The notes under the pieces are model-generated. The model searched no databases, was not told the origin of the DNA, and saw nothing but the letters and a program-made list of their open reading frames with translations. DNA of 28,088 bases, from NCBI GenBank assembly GCA_003343565.1, contig QALA01000048.1:1-28088 (forward strand), read 5' to 3'. The stretch comes from Verrucomicrobiota bacterium. Lineage in GTDB: Bacteria > Verrucomicrobiota > Verrucomicrobiia > Opitutales > Intestinicryptomonadaceae. The stretch's first letter is position 1, and each line of letters opens with the position of its first letter. The position numbers and the translations under genes were made by a program. Shown here one piece after another: positions 23,886 to 28,088 of this stretch.

Positions 23886-26800
23886 ATGGCAAAAATAACG
23901 GTTGACGGCGGACAGGTTATAGATTTGGGGAAAAAAGGCGGAAGCGCCGGGTTTAAAATAGGCAGAATTTTCACCAAAGAGGGCACATTTGCCTACGATA
24001 CGGCCAAATGGGTGAGAAAAGACATAAAGATGTTCGCCGCCGGAGAGAGCGTGTTCGACAGAAAATCCGTTGAGGTCCCCGCGCACTGGGGCGACAACGC
24101 GCTGAAAATCACGGTCAGCAAGTACATATTCGGAAAAGATCCCGGCACGCCGGAGTACGAGGATTCCATAAAGCAAATTTTTGATAGAATCGCAAACACC
24201 TACACCGTTTGGGGGTTCCAGCTGGGATATTTTGCGGACGCGAAATCCGCGCTCGCGTTCAATCAGGAGATGAAGTACATGCTGCTTCATCAGTATTGGG
24301 CGCCGAACAGTCCGGTGTGGTTCAACATCGGGCACTGGGAGCAGTGGCGCTGGGGAAGGCCGGACTTGCGCGGCGTGCTCGGCAACAAGGGCAACGACGC
24401 GTATTACGGCGTCGAGATAAAGGGGGCGGTCGAGGCCAGAAAGGCGCCGAATGCCTACGCGAATCCGCAGGCGAGCGCGTGTTTTATTCTCGGCGTCAAG
24501 GACTCGATGGAGGCGATTCTCAAGCATCAGTATACTGAAGGAAGCATATTTTCCAGCGGTTCCGGCGTGGGAATCAACATTTCGTCGCTGCGAAGCGAGG
24601 GCGAGCCTATCGCGGGGAAGGGTGCGGCGTCCGGCCCGCTTTCGTTCGACCGCGGCTGGGACAAGATGGCCGGGGCGATAAAGTCCGGCGGAAAGACGCG
24701 CCGCGCGGCGCGCATGGTGGTGATGTACTCCGACCACCCGGACGTGTTCAGGTTTGTGACGACGAAATTCCAGCAGGAGGAGGTCGCAAAAGTCATTTTG
24801 CAGGAGCACAACGTCCAGTTGGGGCTTCGAAAGCTTGCGGAGCAGAAGTTGGCGGACGGGAATCCGGAGGAGCAGATTGCGGCCAAGATGATTTTGAGTT
24901 TTCCGTTTGTCGTGGACAAGTCGTTCAGTCCCGGTATGGACGAGCTGATATACGGGCAGACGCTCTCGAACCAGAACGCGAACCACACTGTGTCTATGAA
25001 GAGCGGCTTCTGGCTGGCCTTCAAGCGCGGCGAGAAGTACGCGACCCGCTGGGTGACGGATCCTTCGCACATCGTGCGCGAATACTATCCGTCCGAACTG
25101 TTGAACATGATGGCGGACGCCATATGGAACAACGCCGAGCCCGGCCTGCACAACAACGACATCATAAACTTCTGGAGTACCTTCCGCGACGAATGCCAAA
25201 TAGAGACCAGCAATCCGTGCTCGGAGTATCTCGGCCCGCTGTTCAGCTCCTGCAATTTGAGCTCCTTTAACATTCTGCGTTTCTATCGCAACGACTCTTT
25301 TGAAATTGAGAAGTTCAAGAGCTGCGTGCAGATCGCCATGATGGCGGCCGACATGAACGTCACGAGGGGCGGCTTCCCGATTCCGGACATCGCCGTGAAC
25401 ACGGTCAATTACAGAACCACCGGCATAGGGTTTGCGAACATAGGCGGCCTGTTGATGTCGCTGGGGATTCCCTACGACTCCCCGAAGGGCAGGGCGATAG
25501 CCGCCGCACTTGCGTCGCTTCTGACTTCGGCGTGCTATTCGGTCAGCGCAAAGCTTGCGCGCATTCTGGGCGATTTTGTGAAGTATCCGGCGATAAAGGG
25601 CAGCATGCGCCGCGTGCTGAACATGCATGCGATTGCCAATGACGAGCTTCGCAGGCAGCTCGGCTCAAAAGTTTCCAAGAGAAAGCCGCTGGACGTTCCG
25701 AACGAGGAGTCGTTCTCGGCGGAGGACGCCATTGAAGGCTTCAGGCTGAGCCTCGGCGAGGGCGCGGAGGAGGCCGGGGCCGAATGGCGGAAGGTCGCCG
25801 ACGAGGCCGCGCTTCTGTGGGAGGAAGTTCGCACGGCAAAGTCGTTCCGCAACAGCTTTGTCACGTGCATAGCGCCCACCGGCACAATCAGCGCGCCCAT
25901 GGGCATATACGAGGAGGGCACCACCAGCGCGGAGCCGGAGTATTCGCTTGTCAAGCACAAGCAGCTCAGCGGCGGCGGGACGATGACGCTCATAAATGGG
26001 CTCGTTCCGCTGGGGCTTTCCAAGCTCGGATATTCTTTCGAACAGATACTCACCATAGTGGCGGAGGTTTCCGGATTGGCGGGCGTGGAGAATTATCTGC
26101 AATCGCGGCACATCAAGGAGCGTCTGGAGCTTTTGAAGGCTCTCAACGACGGCGGAGACGTCTGCCGGGAGATTGTCGGCCGCATATCCTCCCTGCGCGA
26201 CGACGCGGAGTACCGCAGTTTCATCGAGCGCCTGATGGAGCAGTCCGAGAAGGGCAAGCTTGCCGTGTCGGACATGTCGCTTTACTTCGGTTGCGGCCAT
26301 ATGGAGGCGATTCCGTGGATAAGCGAGGAGACCCTTCGGGTGTTCGATTGCGCCAATGTCGCCTTCGGCGGAACGCGTTGCATATCCACCGACGGCCATG
26401 TCAAAATGCTTGGCGCATTGCAGCCGTTCATCTCCGGGGCGTCCTCCAAGACGATTAACATGCCGGCTTCGGCCACGCGCGAGGACATCGTCGGCAGCCT
26501 TGTCGAGAGCCACGATTTGGGCGTAAAGTGCATAGCCATCTATCGCGACGGCTCGAAAGCCAACGCCGTTTACAGCACTCGCCTGGACTCCGGAGAGATT
26601 CAGGACGCATGGAAGAAGGTCTTGGACGCGGCCACGCAGGTGAGGATTCAAGAGCACGCCAACCCGATTCGCAAGCGGCTGCCGTACCGCCGCTGGGGGC
26701 AGACGGTGAAGTTTACCATTGGCGACGAGATTAACGGATTCATGACCGTCGGAATCTCCGACACCGGGCAGTGCGCCGAGATTTTCGGAAGGCTTGGGCA

Positions 26801-27305
26801 GGGCGGGTCGTTTATAAACGGCATGTTTGACGCGTTCTGCAAGGCCTTCTCCATCGCCCTGCAATACGGAGTTCCGTTCGACGATTTCATTTCGTCGTTC
26901 AGGTACATGTCGTTCGATCCGTCCGGCTGGGTTCGCATCGGGGATTACAACGACGAGGACAAGCCGGAGATTCACACCTGCAAGAGCATCGTGGATTTGC
27001 TCATGCAGCTTCTGGATTGGATGTTCCCGTCGGAGGGGGGGCGCAAGCTCCGCTCGCTCAACCAGGACTACATTTCGCGCATGTTCACAAACGGGGGCGC
27101 GAGGCTTTCGGTGACGTCCGTGTCCAAGGAGCCGATACAGACGGAGCTTCCGCTTTCGTCGTCCGTTCCGTCGAAGAAGAAGTCGTCCGGGGCGATGGGG
27201 AGCGCGCTGACGTGCCCGCGCTGCCATTCGTACGCGTACGTATTCGATGGGAAGTGCCGCTCCTGCCGCGACTGCGGATTCAAAGACGGCGGTTGCGGAG
27301 CGTAG
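23886..27305 (+). CDS. nrdJ: Adenosylcobalamin-dependent (class II) ribonucleotide reductase
   Basis: A 1139-residue vitamin B12-dependent reductase that makes deoxyribonucleotides with or without oxygen. Active-site residues are in place: Cys199 in ASACFIL, Asn443, Cys445 and Glu447 in NPCSE, and Cys456 in SSCNLSS. The 11-residue spacing of the last two Cys equals that in characterised class II enzymes. Other signatures are NSPVWFNIG near 140, GSGVGINISSLR, NANHTVSM and PTGTIS from 664. The C-terminus (1110-1137) holds CPRC, CRSCRDC and a final Cys1137, forming the zinc-ribbon/redox tail that recycles the active site. The final third includes the extra domain (VKFTIGDEINGFMTVGI) typical of the long NrdJ subgroup. 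No nrdA/B or nrdD is nearby. Confidence 0.96.
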   Translation: MAKITVDGGQVIDLGKKGGSAGFKIGRIFTKEGTFAYDTAKWVRKDIKMFAAGESVFDRKSVEVPAHWGDNALKITVSKYIFGKDPGTPEYEDSIKQIFDRIANTYTVWGFQLGYFADAKSALAFNQEMKYMLLHQYWAPNSPVWFNIGHWEQWRWGRPDLRGVLGNKGNDAYYGVEIKGAVEARKAPNAYANPQASACFILGVKDSMEAILKHQYTEGSIFSSGSGVGINISSLRSEGEPIAGKGAASGPLSFDRGWDKMAGAIKSGGKTRRAARMVVMYSDHPDVFRFVTTKFQQEEVAKVILQEHNVQLGLRKLAEQKLADGNPEEQIAAKMILSFPFVVDKSFSPGMDELIYGQTLSNQNANHTVSMKSGFWLAFKRGEKYATRWVTDPSHIVREYYPSELLNMMADAIWNNAEPGLHNNDIINFWSTFRDECQIETSNPCSEYLGPLFSSCNLSSFNILRFYRNDSFEIEKFKSCVQIAMMAADMNVTRGGFPIPDIAVNTVNYRTTGIGFANIGGLLMSLGIPYDSPKGRAIAAALASLLTSACYSVSAKLARILGDFVKYPAIKGSMRRVLNMHAIANDELRRQLGSKVSKRKPLDVPNEESFSAEDAIEGFRLSLGEGAEEAGAEWRKVADEAALLWEEVRTAKSFRNSFVTCIAPTGTISAPMGIYEEGTTSAEPEYSLVKHKQLSGGGTMTLINGLVPLGLSKLGYSFEQILTIVAEVSGLAGVENYLQSRHIKERLELLKALNDGGDVCREIVGRISSLRDDAEYRSFIERLMEQSEKGKLAVSDMSLYFGCGHMEAIPWISEETLRVFDCANVAFGGTRCISTDGHVKMLGALQPFISGASSKTINMPASATREDIVGSLVESHDLGVKCIAIYRDGSKANAVYSTRLDSGEIQDAWKKVLDAATQVRIQEHANPIRKRLPYRRWGQTVKFTIGDEINGFMTVGISDTGQCAEIFGRLGQGGSFINGMFDAFCKAFSIALQYGVPFDDFISSFRYMSFDPSGWVRIGDYNDEDKPEIHTCKSIVDLLMQLLDWMFPSEGGRKLRSLNQDYISRMFTNGGARLSVTSVSKEPIQTELPLSSSVPSKKKSSGAMGSALTCPRCHSYAYVFDGKCRSCRDCGFKDGGCGA

Positions 27306-27346
27306 GAAACGGCCCCTTCAAGGATTCTTTTTAACTTGGTGTTTTT

Positions 27347-27381
27347 CGCGGTTCGGGAATTTCCCGGACCGCGTTTGTTTT
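27347..27381 (+). terminator. Strong intrinsic terminator of nrdJ
   Basis: A 12-bp stem (27347-27358 with 27362-27373, one G-U pair), the 3-nt loop att and the tail tttgtttt. It starts 41 bp after the nrdJ stop. Confidence 0.92.
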
Positions 27382-27418
27382 GCGCCGCAAAGGGAGCGGC
27401 CGATAGTTCCGTCGAAAG

Positions 27419-27464
27419 GGCGGATTGACGGCGGAATTGACGGCGGATTGGCAAGGGAATTGGC
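27419..27464 (+). repeat. Short imperfect tandem repeat, four units
   Basis: Units alternate 11 and 12 bp: ggcggattgac, ggcggaattgac, ggcggattggc, aagggaattggc. It is non-coding. Confidence 0.55.
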
Positions 27465-27714
27465 GGCGATGCGAAATAGGGGCGGAATTTGAAACGGGGA
27501 CTGCGCGCGCGGGGGGGCAATTTTGGATTTGGGGGCACGGAGAGGAGCTGCGCGCAGAGGGGCGGATTACGGGGAGCCTTGCGGACTTTCCTCCCGTGCG
27601 GGACGCGCTTTTTTAAAAGATTTTTTTCAATGGCGGACTTTTTGCGATTTCGTTTTTTGCGCGCGATAAATTAGTGTTGCAAAATGGCGAAATTGCGAAA
27701 GAATATGCGCCGTT

Positions 27715-28088
27715 ATGAAGAAATATCTGACTGTCTTTTTTTCGGCGTGCGCATTTGCGCTGTGCTCGTGCACCACAAACGTCGTTGTGGATTCTACGGC
27801 AAATCCGATGGCGACCTACGACGAAATTTCCGGAACGTTCTCCGGCAAGCTGCCCGGAACGATAAACAATGTTTTCAAATCGACAAACATTGCGCTTGAG
27901 CGCGACATGAAGTTCTTTCGCGTCGGCCAAATTCCCGGAGACAATACGTGGAAGGTTTACGCGCGCGCGGAGCTTGACGTTCAGATAGTGGTGACGCTCA
28001 AGCAGCTGCCGAACGACGAGGTCGGCGTGGAAATTTCCTACGGCGACGGCAACCTCATGAAGAGCCAGCAGATATTCAACGCCATAGC
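27715..28088 (+). CDS. Lipoprotein, DUF3568-like (3' end cut by window edge)
   Basis: An open frame of 124 codons runs off the right edge. MKKYLTVFFSACAFALCSC is a lipoprotein signal with the acylated Cys at residue 19; Cys at the -2 position is slightly unusual. After a short linker the protein has the pattern of DUF3568 lipoproteins known from Verrucomicrobia-like genomes: a strand ISGTFSGKLPGTINNVFKSTNIALE, then a basic strand, DVQIVVTLKQLPNDEVGVEISYGDGN and an amphipathic helix KSQQIFNAI. The family call rests on this pattern alone. It is likely anchored in the outer or inner membrane; its function is unknown. Confidence 0.75.
   Translation, partial: MKKYLTVFFSACAFALCSCTTNVVVDSTANPMATYDEISGTFSGKLPGTINNVFKSTNIALERDMKFFRVGQIPGDNTWKVYARAELDVQIVVTLKQLPNDEVGVEISYGDGNLMKSQQIFNAI

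Larger units (their letters stand above)
27306..27714. other. Gap between nrdJ and the right-edge lipoprotein
   Basis: About 400 bp. It holds the nrdJ terminator (27347-27381) and a short imperfect 11-12 bp tandem repeat (27419-27464). The rest is purine-rich, with no credible frame. AT-rich sequence around 27610-27680 may carry the promoter of the next gene. Confidence 0.5.

Noticed and set aside
23853..25628. Long minus-strand frame opposite nrdJ
   Set aside because: It is a shadow of nrdJ, which has all its active-site motifs; the His/Arg-rich antisense translation is typical of GC-rich shadow frames.

Overview
The window reads as a chromosomal segment of a GC-rich Gram-negative bacterium, most plausibly a Verrucomicrobiota member (Opitutae-like). 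Pointers are the left-edge secreted protein of autotransporter/beta-strand style, the right-edge lipoprotein resembling DUF3568, a long Bacteroidetes-style PurM, a system II (ResB/CcsA) cytochrome c maturation pair, a large B12-dependent ribonucleotide reductase, weak or absent Shine-Dalgarno sites at most starts, and long GC-rich gaps. The taxon is inferred from gene content; no rRNA is present. AUA is used often for isoleucine, which is unusual in such GC-rich DNA.

Layout. Positions 1-3157 are on the minus strand: a secreted protein cut by the left edge, an orphan LUD-domain protein, and glgC (ADP-glucose synthesis for glycogen). Everything from 3765 onward is on the plus strand. tyrS (3765-4949) is divergent from glgC and is followed by a MATE-type efflux transporter. 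After a 390-bp gap with a degenerate 16-bp tandem repeat comes a run of a TolB-like beta-propeller, thrH, purM, ychF, resB-like and ccsA, ending at tRNA-Pro(CGG) with a good intrinsic terminator. A CstA-family transporter follows. Next is a tight group: a 46-residue membrane protein, a CPBP membrane protease, a tRNA-dihydrouridine synthase and a secreted TPR protein. Then comes a 635-bp gap carrying two direct copies of a ~200-bp non-coding sequence, and a translationally linked set: a membrane-anchored protein with a degenerate FGE/SUMF1-like C-terminus, hisA, and an RlmI/K-like methyltransferase. nrdJ (1139 codons) has a structured leader and a strong terminator. A partial lipoprotein runs off the right edge.

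Most genes are housekeeping: aminoacylation, purine, serine/threonine and histidine metabolism, tRNA and rRNA modification, dNTP supply, haem-cytochrome assembly. No prophage, IS element, CRISPR array or defence system is visible. The least explained parts are non-coding: the tandem ~200-bp duplication (19557-19973), a GC-rich repeat on both sides of glgC (1571 and 3578), the 16-bp array (6585-6682) and the nrdJ leader. Among proteins, the least explained are the FGE-like anchored protein, the CcsA with a ~290-residue N-terminal extracytoplasmic region, and the 46-residue membrane protein.
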